Assembly: GCA_964478735.1 (NCBI GenBank)
Contig: CAYZJB010000008.1
Span: forward strand, 1 to 64,000
Length of the DNA stretch: 64,000 nt
Source: CAYZJB01 sp964478735
Lineage (GTDB): Bacteria > CLD3 > SB21
Direction of reading: 5' to 3'
The translations under genes and the position numbers were made by a program. This document shows positions 1-8,689 of this stretch, in pieces. Within the stretch, counting starts at the first letter, position 1, and each line of letters begins with the position of its first letter. Below the pieces are notes generated by a model. The model was not told where the DNA came from. It made no database searches and worked only from the letters and a program-made list of their open reading frames with translations.

Positions 1-201
1 TTTTGTCTTTTTTATGTCTTTCTATAATTTGATTTGAACTTCTAACGCTACATGCGAGCCTTAATCGTCGGTAAAAGAAAAATTCAGGATTTGCAAACTG
101 ACCTTGCGAATGTGTTCAAATTGCCGATTGCTGTTTGTTTGCGTTCTAAGCCCCGCCAAATCGGTTGAACGTCGGGATGTATCCGTTGAGAGACAAACGT
201 T

Positions 202-2076
202 TTAAGGAATACGATACTTTCTGATCTTTGAGAGCTCGTATTCGAACATGAACTGACCGTCCAATGAAATAAAATCCGTCAGATCTGGGCTCGGTGTTTT
301 GACCTTTTTCTTCGTACCAAGCGTTCCGGATGTAACATCGAAAGGCGCAATTTCCTTGATATTCATTTCGTCATCGGCGTTGGTAACAACGAACCAACGA
401 CCGCCTTGCTTCATACAAGCGTAGTTGTCACTGGTATTCGTTGCATAGATAATTTGCCCGTCTTTGGAATCGATGGCAGCAATGCCGTCGTTGCCCCATA
501 CGAGAATCCTTCGATTTAGGGAGTCGATTGCTATTTCGTATATATTACCGATTTCTGACTTCTGAAAATCGGCGCTAAACAGCTCTCGTCCACTTTCGGA
601 TTCTATACAAACAACTTTTTTCTTGTCGCCTATGAACAGCTTGTCATCGTATAGGACGACGTTAGTCAATCGATCAAATGCAACCGACCATTTCATCTCT
701 CCCGAATTCCGATCAAATGCGTGAATCGCATTGTCATCGCCTTGGAATTCGCGTTTTTTTGCGACAGAAGTTCTATCAATACTGAGGCCGACGCTTAACA
801 CGAGTCCGGCAACACCGGCAATAGGAAGCCTGGCTAAAGGAATCGAGGATTTTACCTCACTCTGGTATGGAAATCGTCCCCCGCTGGGAACAATTAGCAG
901 GTCAGCGTACAGTAGCAGGTCCGAAAACGTCTTATTCAGTGTTGCTTTGAACTTGTGGCGCCAGATTTCCTTACCCGAACGCAAATCGAGTTTGGCCACA
1001 CTCGGGGTCGCGATTTCGGCAAGATAGACGACCCCGGACTCGGTGTACATCGAAGAAAGATCCCAATACAACGCCTGTTTCGGCCAAGACCGTTTATCCG
1101 AACTGGGCATCGACTGTTGCCATAGTTTTTGACCCGTCGAGATATCAAAAGCCGTCACATCTTTAGTCAAAACAAGAACGACATCGTCCTGAATCTTGAA
1201 ATCGATGAAATCTTCTGTTCCAATGAGAGCCCCAACGATGGTTGATCGGTAGTCCGTACCCCAGAAGATTTGGTGATCATCCGCACCAACCGCTCGAATC
1301 GACATGTCACGATTGTCGCCACCTGTTGAGTTATCTTGATCTGGGTACCGTACCTCGATCCTAGCGTTTTTTCCATCAACAGATACCGGCGTATTCAACA
1401 CACGGAAGCGATATGCTTTGGTCGAGGGTTTTTCCATCAAAATCCCGTCCACTTTTTTCCCGGTCAATGCATCGATGTAATCGACTTGCGGTCTATCCGA
1501 TCCGGAGCGATGTCGGACCATCAATTTACGACCATCAAAACTCAAGCTAAGTTCCTTTTCATTGTCAGTCAGAACTTCTCGATTCTCCCAGATAACCTTT
1601 CCGTCTCGAACGTTAACCAGTTGTAGTGCCGAACCGCTGATGATTGGAAAAGCGCTAAGACTATCGACAAAGCAGTAGTTAAAAGACTCATTTAATTTGT
1701 ATTTTTTTATTTCCGATGCTTTGTCGGTACGCCATAACTCGTCACCGGTCTTTTCATCAATAAATATTTTGTCCGATGGGTCTTTTGAATTACCTAACAG
1801 AATGACGCCGTTTTCACGATTCCATTCTTGCCACTCGAATGAATTGACCCCAAACTTGTCTTTGAATTTGTAGTTCCACTGCAACGTACCGTCGGACGTT
1901 CGATATGCGGCAATCTGAGATGATCCGGACGCTATGTACAGCGAATCGTCTATTGAATGATGCTTGTGCTTAGAAGCAGATTGGCCCAGTTTGACCTCCC
2001 ACTCTATCGGAAGATCCTGTGCTAGGATCATACCCACATTCATGGAAAGCCACAGCATTGTGCTAAAGTTTCGCAT
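202..2076 (-). CDS. Secreted PQQ-type beta-propeller repeat protein
   Basis: 624 residues from the ATG at 2076; a GTG two codons upstream is the alternative. The N-terminus is hydrophobic and ends in ILAQD, a plausible signal peptide, so it probably acts outside the cytoplasm. At least seven repeats of the PQQ/BamB-like blade pattern are visible (SDGTLQW, KTGDELW, RDGKVIW, STGQKLW, RSGKEIW, NSGEMKW, SKDGQIIY), indicating a seven- or eight-bladed propeller. No dehydrogenase catalytic domain is present, so a structural, binding or BamB-like role is as likely as enzymatic PQQ use. A short hydrophobic stretch (AGVAGLVLSVGL) interrupts the propeller near residue 425 and is unexplained. The gene stands alone and is visibly richer in A+T than the genes from coaE onwards, so it may be a recent acquisition. 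Confidence 0.75.
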   Translation of the reverse strand: MRNFSTMLWLSMNVGMILAQDLPIEWEVKLGQSASKHKHHSIDDSLYIASGSSQIAAYRTSDGTLQWNYKFKDKFGVNSFEWQEWNRENGVILLGNSKDPSDKIFIDEKTGDELWRTDKASEIKKYKLNESFNYCFVDSLSAFPIISGSALQLVNVRDGKVIWENREVLTDNEKELSLSFDGRKLMVRHRSGSDRPQVDYIDALTGKKVDGILMEKPSTKAYRFRVLNTPVSVDGKNARIEVRYPDQDNSTGGDNRDMSIRAVGADDHQIFWGTDYRSTIVGALIGTEDFIDFKIQDDVVLVLTKDVTAFDISTGQKLWQQSMPSSDKRSWPKQALYWDLSSMYTESGVVYLAEIATPSVAKLDLRSGKEIWRHKFKATLNKTFSDLLLYADLLIVPSGGRFPYQSEVKSSIPLARLPIAGVAGLVLSVGLSIDRTSVAKKREFQGDDNAIHAFDRNSGEMKWSVAFDRLTNVVLYDDKLFIGDKKKVVCIESESGRELFSADFQKSEIGNIYEIAIDSLNRRILVWGNDGIAAIDSKDGQIIYATNTSDNYACMKQGGRWFVVTNADDEMNIKEIAPFDVTSGTLGTKKKVKTPSPDLTDFISLDGQFMFEYELSKIRKYRIP

Positions 2077-2512
2077 ATTCACTTCTCTGAGTTATTACTG
2101 GAACACCAAGGAGTTCTGTTACGCATCCCTTGGCTACGCCCTCGAATTCATTTAAAAAACCGGCAAGCATTATAAGATCTGCTAGTTTTTTGCAAGTGAT
2201 TTATTCGATTCTGAACACCGTCTTATACTACAATCGGCTTTTCATCGTTTCCGCGTAATCAGGCCATGATGCCGAAAAAAAGGAACCCGCGTTCGACCGA
2301 GTAAATTTTGTTCCCCTGATGTGAATAACTTTTTTGCTAGTTTTAACTGCCGTATTTCAGGCTTTAAAAGCGCCTTGAGGAGGATCTCAGCACAAATCGC
2401 TATTTATATATAATTGGCTTTTAGGAACATGGGGTTTCGGAAGAAAGCCATCGCGGTACAAGGTTGGGTAATGTGCCTTAACCTCAATAAAATCTGATCG
2501 ACATACTGCCTT
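2077..2512. other. AT-rich intergenic region upstream of the propeller gene
   Basis: No gene is recognised in these 436 bases. On the minus strand a perfect TATAAT lies at 2169-2174 with TTGCAA at 2190-2195 (only a 15-base spacer), a possible promoter for the propeller gene with a leader of about 85 bases. The composition is AT-rich like the propeller gene itself. No convincing terminator or repeat was found. Confidence 0.4.
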
Positions 2513-3115
2513 CTATGAGGCGGTGAATTGATTGAAAAGTTGCTCGACGAGTATTTCTAATTCCTCCACACTTCCGTCATTACGAATGATCGTATCGGCG
2601 TGTTTTTCTTTTTCTTCGATCGGAATCTGCGACTGGATACGCTGCATGATCTGTTCATCGGTAAATCCATCCCGTTTGCGAACGCGCTCCAGACGCTGCG
2701 GCAACGAGGCCGTGACGACGACAATGTGACTGAAATGTTCCTCTAGATCGGCCTCGTAAATCAACGCCGCATCGACCACGACGAGCGGTGCGCCGCAACG
2801 CAGTGCCTTTTCTTCTTCCTGTTTGAGCCGGGCGATAAGATGCGGGTGCACGATACGGTTCAACCGCTCGACCTTTTGCAGATCGCCGAAAATCCGATGA
2901 CCCAGTTCCTGTCTTTTCAAACGGCCGGAGTCGTCGACGATGTCCTGGCCAAACTCTTGTTGCAGTTCATGCAGTACCTCCGGGTCTTCTTCGACGACAC
3001 TCTTGCCAATGGCGTCGGCGTCGAGGATGATCGCACCCATTCGGGCCAGCATCTTCGCCACGGTCGACTTACCCGTTCCAATTCCACCCGTAAGTCCGAT
3101 TACTCGAGAATTCAT
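2513..3115 (-). CDS. coaE: Dephospho-CoA kinase
   Basis: 200 residues, the normal family length. CoaE phosphorylates dephospho-CoA on the 3'-hydroxyl of ribose with ATP, the last step of coenzyme A synthesis, in the cytosol. The N-terminal P-loop GLTGGIGTGKST follows the ATG directly, and the typical DADAIG, VVDAALIYEADLE and ERVRKRDG elements are present in order. It is divergent from ltaE across about 88 bases, so the two promoters face away from each other. It is not in an operon with other CoA genes. No missing residues or frameshift are apparent. Confidence 0.95.
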   Translation of the reverse strand: MNSRVIGLTGGIGTGKSTVAKMLARMGAIILDADAIGKSVVEEDPEVLHELQQEFGQDIVDDSGRLKRQELGHRIFGDLQKVERLNRIVHPHLIARLKQEEEKALRCGAPLVVVDAALIYEADLEEHFSHIVVVTASLPQRLERVRKRDGFTDEQIMQRIQSQIPIEEKEKHADTIIRNDGSVEELEILVEQLFNQFTAS

Positions 3116-3168
3116 GTCCTAATCTTGAAAATTCCATCCGGCATTGCAAAGCAGAAATGTGAAACCCG

Positions 3169-3197
3169 TTGAATAAATGTTGGGAAAAGCCTACTTT
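3169..3197 (+). promoter_or_regulatory. Predicted sigma70-type promoter of ltaE (leaderless)
   Basis: TTGAAT (3169-3174), a 17-base spacer and TACTTT (3192-3197). The in-frame GTG at 3204 lies six bases past the -10 box, where transcription would begin, and no Shine-Dalgarno sequence precedes it. This supports GTG 3204 over the upstream ATG at 3177, which lies between the two promoter boxes. Confidence 0.45.
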
Positions 3198-3203
3198 TCG
3201 GGC

Positions 3204-4238
3204 GTGAAAATTATCGACTTGCGCAGCGATACCGTCACCAAGCCCTCGCCCGCGATGCGCGAGGCCATGATGTCCGCGGACGTCGGCGACGACGTGTTCG
3301 GCGAAGACCCGACGGTCAATCGTCTGCAGGACCATCTCGCCCGAATGTTTAAAAAAGACGCCGCCATGTTCGTCCCAAGCGGCACGATGGGCAACCAGAT
3401 TTGTGTGAAACTGCACTCGCTCCCCGGTAACGAGATCATCTGTGAAGCGGATTGCCATATTTTCAAATACGAGGCCGGCGGCGCCGGGCTTCTTTCCGGA
3501 GTACAGACGCATCTCGTCACCGGCGACAAAGGCGTCATGACGGCCGACCAGATCGAACGGGCCGTTAATTCTAAAAACGACATTCACACCAGCCCGACGG
3601 CATTGATCGCGCTTGAAAACACACACAACCGTGCCGGCGGTACGGTTTACCCGCTCGACGAAATCAAAAAAATTTCAGACGTGGCGAAGCGCGACCGCAT
3701 CCCGATGCATCTGGACGGAGCACGACTGTTCAACGCGTGCGTCGCCGCCGATCTGAAACCTTCGGATTACAGTCCGTATTTCGATACCATTTCCATTTGC
3801 TTCTCAAAAGGCCTTGGCGCGCCGGTCGGATCCGCCGTCATCGGTTCGGCCGAATCGATCGCCCGGGCGCGGTATTTCCGTAAAGCCCTTGGCGGCGGAA
3901 TGCGTCAGGCCGGAATTTTAGCCGCCGCGGCGCAGTTCGCACTCGACAACAACGTCGTTAAACTCAAGGACGACCACCGCCGCGCACATCAGCTTGCCGA
4001 AGCCATTTCGAAAATCCACGCGTTTCACGTCGACATGCCGTCGGTCCAGACCAACATCGTCATTTTCGACACGATCGTGGAATCGAGCGACGTCGTGGTG
4101 CAAAAACTTGCGGCGCAAGGGGTGTTGTCCATACCGTTCGGGCCGCGGCGCGTGCGACTCGTCACTCACCTCGATCTCGACGACGACGACATCTCACGAG
4201 CCATTACCATTTTCAAAAAAACGTTCGGGCCCGCATGA
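3204..4238 (+). CDS. ltaE: Low-specificity L-threonine aldolase
   Basis: 344 residues from GTG 3204; an in-frame ATG at 3177 would add nine residues but sits inside the predicted promoter. It is a PLP enzyme of fold type I that cleaves L-threonine or allo-threonine to glycine and acetaldehyde. Family landmarks: N-terminal IIDLRSDTVTKPS and DVFGEDPTVN, FVPSGTMGNQ, ENTHNRAGGTVYPL, HLDGARLFNA, and the PLP-binding lysine in ISICFSKGLGAPVGS. It overlaps deoC by four bases (ATGA), so the two are translationally coupled. Its product acetaldehyde is a substrate or product of DeoC, a sensible reason for the pairing. Confidence 0.92.
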   Translation: MKIIDLRSDTVTKPSPAMREAMMSADVGDDVFGEDPTVNRLQDHLARMFKKDAAMFVPSGTMGNQICVKLHSLPGNEIICEADCHIFKYEAGGAGLLSGVQTHLVTGDKGVMTADQIERAVNSKNDIHTSPTALIALENTHNRAGGTVYPLDEIKKISDVAKRDRIPMHLDGARLFNACVAADLKPSDYSPYFDTISICFSKGLGAPVGSAVIGSAESIARARYFRKALGGGMRQAGILAAAAQFALDNNVVKLKDDHRRAHQLAEAISKIHAFHVDMPSVQTNIVIFDTIVESSDVVVQKLAAQGVLSIPFGPRRVRLVTHLDLDDDDISRAITIFKKTFGPA

Positions 4239-5143
4239 CCCTCGAAGACCGAATCGACAGCATCCTGAAAAATCTTGATGCATCCGCCGTCTCGTGCGGA
4301 TGTGCCGCCGGCCAGAGTTCCTGCGCCTGCCAGGCTGCGCCTTGCGGGCACCCGGAATGTAAAGGATCGGCTTACTGTCTGCGTCCCCTGCTACACATGC
4401 CCGACGAGGTCGACAATGTTATCGAATGCGGAGCGTGCCGGATTTCTTCGTCACTCGGTATTTCACCCGCCAGGGAAAAAGTCGCACGCATGATCGACCA
4501 TACCCTGCTCAAACCGGAGGCCACCCTGACGGAAATCGATCAACTGTGCCGGGAAGCCAAAACGTACTGTTTTGCTTCCGTGTGTGTGAATCCCTGCTGG
4601 GTAAGGCATTGCGCCGACGCGCTCAAAAATTCCGGCGTCATGGTGTGCACGGTCGTAGGATTTCCACTGGGCGCGACCAGTACGCTGGCCAAAGGCCAGG
4701 AGACAGCCGCCGCCGTTGCTCAGGGTGCCCGTGAAATCGACATGGTGATCAATATCGGCTGGCTGAAATCCGGTTTATACGATCTGGTCAAAAAAGACAT
4801 TCAGGAAGTGGTACGAAACGCCGGGCGTCGTGCTCCGGTCAAGGTCATCCTGGAAACCTGTTTGCTGACCGACGAGGAAAAGATCAAAGCTTGTGTTCTC
4901 GCCAAGGAAGCCGGTGCGGCGTACGTCAAGACGTCGACCGGATTTTCGAAAGGCGGCGCCACCGCTGCCGACGTGGCCCTGATGCGTCACGTGGTCGGAG
5001 AATCGATGGGCGTCAAGGCCTCGGGCGGCGTACGCACGTACGAAGACGCCGTCCAGATGGTCTCGTCCGGCGCGACCCGCATCGGCGCCAGCGCTAGCGT
5101 CAAAATTGTAAGCGGAAACTCCGCTGCCGTATCTGCTTATTAG
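4235..5143 (+). CDS. deoC: Deoxyribose-phosphate aldolase with Cys-rich N-terminal extension
   Basis: 302 residues against about 220-260 for typical DeoC. The class I aldolase reversibly joins acetaldehyde and glyceraldehyde 3-phosphate to 2-deoxyribose 5-phosphate. The TIM barrel starts at about residue 83 (MIDHTLLKPEAT). The Schiff-base lysine is K232 in YVKTSTGF, the partner lysine K261 in GVKASGG and the catalytic aspartate D169 in EIDMVINIG. The first 70 residues carry nine cysteines (21, 23, 30, 32, 37, 42, 48, 65, 68), including CGC, CAC and CGAC clusters that could bind zinc or an iron-sulfur cluster. The role of this extension is unknown to me. It overlaps ltaE by four bases and is followed by fbp eight bases later. 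Confidence 0.93.
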   Translation: MTLEDRIDSILKNLDASAVSCGCAAGQSSCACQAAPCGHPECKGSAYCLRPLLHMPDEVDNVIECGACRISSSLGISPAREKVARMIDHTLLKPEATLTEIDQLCREAKTYCFASVCVNPCWVRHCADALKNSGVMVCTVVGFPLGATSTLAKGQETAAAVAQGAREIDMVINIGWLKSGLYDLVKKDIQEVVRNAGRRAPVKVILETCLLTDEEKIKACVLAKEAGAAYVKTSTGFSKGGATAADVALMRHVVGESMGVKASGGVRTYEDAVQMVSSGATRIGASASVKIVSGNSAAVSAY

Positions 5144-5151
5144 GTATTGCC

Positions 5152-6147
5152 ATGGCCATCACGACGATCGAACGCCACATTTACGAGATGGAAAAAAAGC
5201 ACCCGGAAGCGACGGGTGAACTGACCACGTTGCTCAATGACATCGCACTGGCCGGAAAAATTATCTCCCGTGAAGTCAATCGCGCCGGACTCGTCAGCCT
5301 GCTCGGTTTTGCCGGTTCCACCAACGTCCACGGCGAAGCCGTCAAAAAACTCGACGTCTATTCCCACGACACGCTGGTCAACATCATTTCCGGAGGCCGC
5401 GACGAAATTTACATGCTCGGCTCGGAAGAGCTCGAACACCCGATCAGTTTGCAGGATAAACATCCGTCCGGCAAGTATATCGTCAATTTCGACCCGCTTG
5501 ACGGTTCGTCCAACATCGACGCCAACGTCAGTGTCGGCACGATTTTCTCGATCCTGAGGCGCAATCATCACGTCGACGACGAACGGGCCTGCAGCCAGAA
5601 GGGTACGCTGCAACAGGCGGCGGGTTACATCATTTACGGATCCAGCACCGTTTTCGTTTATAGCACGGGACAGGGTGTGCATGGATTTACGTTCGATGCG
5701 GGCCTGGGAGAATTCATCCTGAGCCACGAAAACATTCGAACGCCGGACCGTGGAAAAATTTACTCGGCCAACGAAGGCAATTTCAGCAAATGGGATTCGA
5801 ATCTACAGCGATATTTCAAATACATCAAAGAAGACAACAAAGCCGACGGACGGCCTTATTCATCACGCTACATCGGAAGCCTGGTTGCAGATTTTCACAG
5901 GAATCTTTTGTACGGCGGAATTTTTCTGTATCCGGCCGATCGCAGCAATCCGCATGGTAAACTTCGACTCCTGTACGAGGCCAACCCCCTTGCGTATATC
6001 GTCGAGCATGCCGGCGGCGCGGCAAGCGACGGTTACCGCCGGATCATGGACATCGAGCCCACCGACCTCCATCAGCGTACCCCGCTGATCATCGGCAGTA
6101 AAAAAGATGTGGAACTGGCCTGCGAATTTATCCAGGGAAAGCGTTGA
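5152..6147 (+). CDS. fbp: Fructose-1,6-bisphosphatase, class I
   Basis: 331 residues, the normal size for the class I family. It hydrolyses fructose 1,6-bisphosphate to fructose 6-phosphate, the committing step of gluconeogenesis, with Mg2+. The signature NFDPLDGSSNIDANVSVG supplies the metal-binding aspartates, GSEELEHP holds an upstream acidic pair, and the substrate-binding segment YIGSLVADFHRNLLYGGIF is intact. The gene starts eight bases after deoC, and its stop overlaps the start of the next gene by one base (TGATG), so it is part of the ltaE-deoC-fbp operon. DeoC and Fbp meet at triose phosphate metabolism. Confidence 0.95.
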   Translation: MAITTIERHIYEMEKKHPEATGELTTLLNDIALAGKIISREVNRAGLVSLLGFAGSTNVHGEAVKKLDVYSHDTLVNIISGGRDEIYMLGSEELEHPISLQDKHPSGKYIVNFDPLDGSSNIDANVSVGTIFSILRRNHHVDDERACSQKGTLQQAAGYIIYGSSTVFVYSTGQGVHGFTFDAGLGEFILSHENIRTPDRGKIYSANEGNFSKWDSNLQRYFKYIKEDNKADGRPYSSRYIGSLVADFHRNLLYGGIFLYPADRSNPHGKLRLLYEANPLAYIVEHAGGAASDGYRRIMDIEPTDLHQRTPLIIGSKKDVELACEFIQGKR

Positions 6148-6530
6148 TGGAAGAACCGGGACGAATCAAACGAACGGCTTTGATTTTTGCCGGTCATACG
6201 TTTGTCGGACTCGGCGTTCTGGGCGCAATGCTGCCGTTGCTGCCGACGACGATCTTTTTATTACTGGCGGCTGCTTGCTACGCGCGAAGCAGTCCGGCCT
6301 TTCATCACTGGCTTTTTCATAATCGGTTTTTCGGCCCGTATCTGAAGAATTATAAAGAGAAAAAGGGCACACCCCTTTCCGTTAAGATTTCCTCGATCGT
6401 TATCCTCTGGGCCGGATTGAGTTATACCTTCCATGTCATGGACTTACCAGTCGGAGTCGTTATTCTGCTTCTGATTATCGGAATCGCCGTGACGACCCAT
6501 CTGGTCATGATCAAAACGCTACGAGACTGA
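6147..6530 (+). CDS. Inner membrane protein, DUF454 (YbaN) family
   Basis: 127 residues starting at ATG 6147, overlapping the fbp stop by one base. The N-terminal pattern GLGVLGAMLPLLPTTIFLLLAAACYARSSP and the following HHWLFHNRFFGPYLKNY match the DUF454/YbaN family of small membrane proteins, which have no established biochemical role. Three hydrophobic segments are visible (about residues 15-45, 76-92 and 96-115). Its stop codon directly abuts the stop of the convergent HD-domain gene, with no base between them and no obvious terminator. Confidence 0.85.
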   Translation: MEEPGRIKRTALIFAGHTFVGLGVLGAMLPLLPTTIFLLLAAACYARSSPAFHHWLFHNRFFGPYLKNYKEKKGTPLSVKISSIVILWAGLSYTFHVMDLPVGVVILLLIIGIAVTTHLVMIKTLRD

Positions 6531-7196
6531 TTACTTTTCACCCTTCCACTCCGCGTAAAATTGTTTTAAAAAAACTTCCATGAACGCATGCCGGTCTTCG
6601 GCCATTCGGCGTGCGGTCCTCGTGTGCAAACGTTCTTTGAGCAATAGAAGTTTTTCGTAAAAATGATTGATCGTCGGACTCTGGTTGCTTTTGTAGCTTT
6701 CGAAGTCCGCGTGTCGTTGCGGCGGTTGTTCGGGATTATATAACTGCCTGTGTTTTGAACCGCCGTACGCAAATGCGCGTGCGATTCCAACGGCCCCCAG
6801 GGCATCGAGGCGGTCGGCGTCCTGAACGATTTTCGCTTCGAGCGTCGCTGCTTGATCCGGAACGCCCGCGCCTTTGAACGAAACGGACGCGACAATCTCC
6901 GTGACGTGATCGACCACCGCCGTGGAAACGCCCTTCGACGTGAGCCATTCGCGTGCCATCTGGGGTCCGATCGAGTCATCGCCGTTGTGAAATTTGTGAT
7001 CGGCAATGTCATGCAGCAGGGCCGCCAGTTCGACCACGACAACGTCGGCGTTTTCTTCAAGGGCGATCCGAACGGCCATGTCGCGTACGCGGGCGATGTG
7101 CCACCAATCGTGTCCGGTACCTTCGGCTTCAAAACGCTGACGGAGCATCGCTTCCGTCTCGGAAATTACTCCGGCAGCAACGTGTGCGTTTCCCAA
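6531..7196 (-). CDS. HD-domain phosphohydrolase
   Basis: 221 residues. The metal-binding HD pattern is complete: HDWWHIARV (first His), LLHDIADHKF (HD dyad), then an aspartate in IVQDADRLDALGAVGIAR. This resembles YedJ-like stand-alone HD hydrolases, whose substrates are probably nucleotides. The start is a TTG at 7196: an AGGAG sequence lies six bases upstream, inside the end of the preceding gene, whereas the next ATG (7148) has a weaker site. It therefore overlaps the upstream gene by 31 bases. The exact substrate cannot be told from sequence. Confidence 0.85.
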   Translation of the reverse strand: MGNAHVAAGVISETEAMLRQRFEAEGTGHDWWHIARVRDMAVRIALEENADVVVVELAALLHDIADHKFHNGDDSIGPQMAREWLTSKGVSTAVVDHVTEIVASVSFKGAGVPDQAATLEAKIVQDADRLDALGAVGIARAFAYGGSKHRQLYNPEQPPQRHADFESYKSNQSPTINHFYEKLLLLKERLHTRTARRMAEDRHAFMEVFLKQFYAEWKGEK

Positions 7197-7546
7197 AAAT
7201 AACTCCTTTCCTGAAGCGTGGGACGTTTGCCGTACGACGTCGGTGCCTGTGGCCTCATTTTCTCCTGAAAACGGGCATCGATAGGGATAACAAGCCGCTG
7301 CAACCGTTCGCGAGTGGTCAGGTTTACGGCTTCGAGGACGACTTGAATCCAGTAACGTATAACGATGTCCTGTTCGTACTTCGGCTTTTCTCTCGCGTCC
7401 CAGTTCATCTCCGTGACCCGACGCCAGATGTCGATCTGGCTCATGAGCGTTCGCTCGTCATATCGCGATGCAACGACGGCGGGTTTTCCCCATGCGCGGA
7501 TCGCGGCGCGAATGCGTTCGACATCCGACGGCTCCAGCAGTTTCAT
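7166..7546 (-). CDS. Conserved-looking small protein of unknown function
   Basis: 126 residues, soluble, without signal peptide or membrane segment. I do not recognise the family. The middle (RYDERTLMSQIDIWRRVTE) and C-terminal part (SYFWETHTLL) look like a helical protein with several conserved-type aromatic residues. It starts at an ATG overlapping the stop of the MBL-fold gene by four bases, and its 3' end overlaps the HD gene by 31 bases, so the three genes form one operon. That coupling argues it is real and expressed. Confidence 0.7.
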   Translation of the reverse strand: MKLLEPSDVERIRAAIRAWGKPAVVASRYDERTLMSQIDIWRRVTEMNWDAREKPKYEQDIVIRYWIQVVLEAVNLTTRERLQRLVIPIDARFQEKMRPQAPTSYGKRPTLQERSYFWETHTLLPE

Positions 7547-8646
7547 CCGACGTTCCTCTCGTGTTCCCTGCGCTCCCGGAGATGAATGATCTCACCGGCT
7601 GCAGGTACGGTCAGAGTTCCGTCAATTTTGTCTTCTGCGTCAAGCCGTTGCAGCCAACGGACAGGCTCGCCGATCGGTTCATCCGCCAGATCGAACGTCC
7701 CGTAATGCATCGGAATCAACACGCGACCGCGCAGATCGTGGAAGGCCTGTACGGCTTCCTCCGGGTTCATGTGATTTTCCTTCATGATATAAGCCGGCCG
7801 GTATGCGCCGATGGGCAGCAGACAATAATCGATCTCGCCAAACGTATCGTAGATGTCGTTGAAATGTCCGGCGTAACAGGTATCACCTGCAAAATAGATT
7901 CGCACGTCCGGCGTTTCGATCAGAAAACTGCCCCATAAAATTTTGTTCCGATCCCATGGCACTCGCAAATACCAGTGCTGCGCCGGCAGAAATACGATTC
8001 GAAAACTTTCATCGAGGGCGAATTCCTGATACCACGACGCTTCCTGGATACGTACAAACTTATTGATGCCCTCGATCAGCGAGTTCATACGCAGCGGTAC
8101 GAGAGCCGTCGTTGACGGGCCAAAGGCGCCGAACGACGTGCTGTCCAGATGATCGTAATGGCCGTGGGACACCAGTACGTAATCGGCCCGCGAACACGCT
8201 TGAAGGTCAACGGGCAGCTCAACCCGTCGATCGGAAAACGGAGGATGCGTCAGACACGGATCGGTAAGGATCAGACGATCATGAATGCGAATGAGAAAAC
8301 ACGCATGACCGAGCCAGACGATGGAGTTATCCGGAACGTCGTTGAAACTTTCCAAGCGACGTATGGGAACGGCAAAGTTATCTTGTTTTTTTTCTTCCGC
8401 CTGCGGATTGCGTGACAGCATCCACTTGAAAACCTCACCAAACGACTTATTGGAGTTTTTCAAATTTTCGTTCAAAAAACGTCCACCGCGGTACGGAGCG
8501 CCGCGATAACCCGGCCGAACGATTTTGAGTTCCTCGTTATTGACGTAAATCAGTTCGTCGTTTTCCATTACCGATCCAACCCAGACGTTCAGTTTGACCC
8601 CGAGGCTGCCCGCTCCCATAAGAGAGAGGAATTTTCGGCGATTCAT
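7543..8646 (-). CDS. Exported MBL-fold metallohydrolase (NAPE-PLD/UlaG-like)
   Basis: 367 residues from ATG 8646. The N-terminus MNRRKFLSLMGAGSLG resembles a twin-arginine signal (RRKFL), suggesting export after folding with metals. The metallo-beta-lactamase fold carries the metal motif SHGHYDHLDS (HxHxDH), FAGDTCYAGHF (aspartate ligand) and IPMHYGTFDL (last histidine). The DPCLTHPPFSDRR segment and the AGDT block resemble the NAPE-phospholipase D / UlaG branch (Lactamase_B_2), so a phosphodiester or lactone substrate is likely. It leads the small operon with the two genes below it and is divergent from queE. Confidence 0.82.
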   Translation of the reverse strand: MNRRKFLSLMGAGSLGVKLNVWVGSVMENDELIYVNNEELKIVRPGYRGAPYRGGRFLNENLKNSNKSFGEVFKWMLSRNPQAEEKKQDNFAVPIRRLESFNDVPDNSIVWLGHACFLIRIHDRLILTDPCLTHPPFSDRRVELPVDLQACSRADYVLVSHGHYDHLDSTSFGAFGPSTTALVPLRMNSLIEGINKFVRIQEASWYQEFALDESFRIVFLPAQHWYLRVPWDRNKILWGSFLIETPDVRIYFAGDTCYAGHFNDIYDTFGEIDYCLLPIGAYRPAYIMKENHMNPEEAVQAFHDLRGRVLIPMHYGTFDLADEPIGEPVRWLQRLDAEDKIDGTLTVPAAGEIIHLRERREHERNVG

Positions 8647-8689
8647 GACATGAACATAACGATCCGAACTTCGGGAAGCAATCCACATC

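Noticed and set aside
7543..8688. Extended start of the MBL hydrolase at 8688
   Set aside because: The extra 14 residues precede a clear Tat-like signal beginning at Met 8646 and would overlap the queE promoter region.
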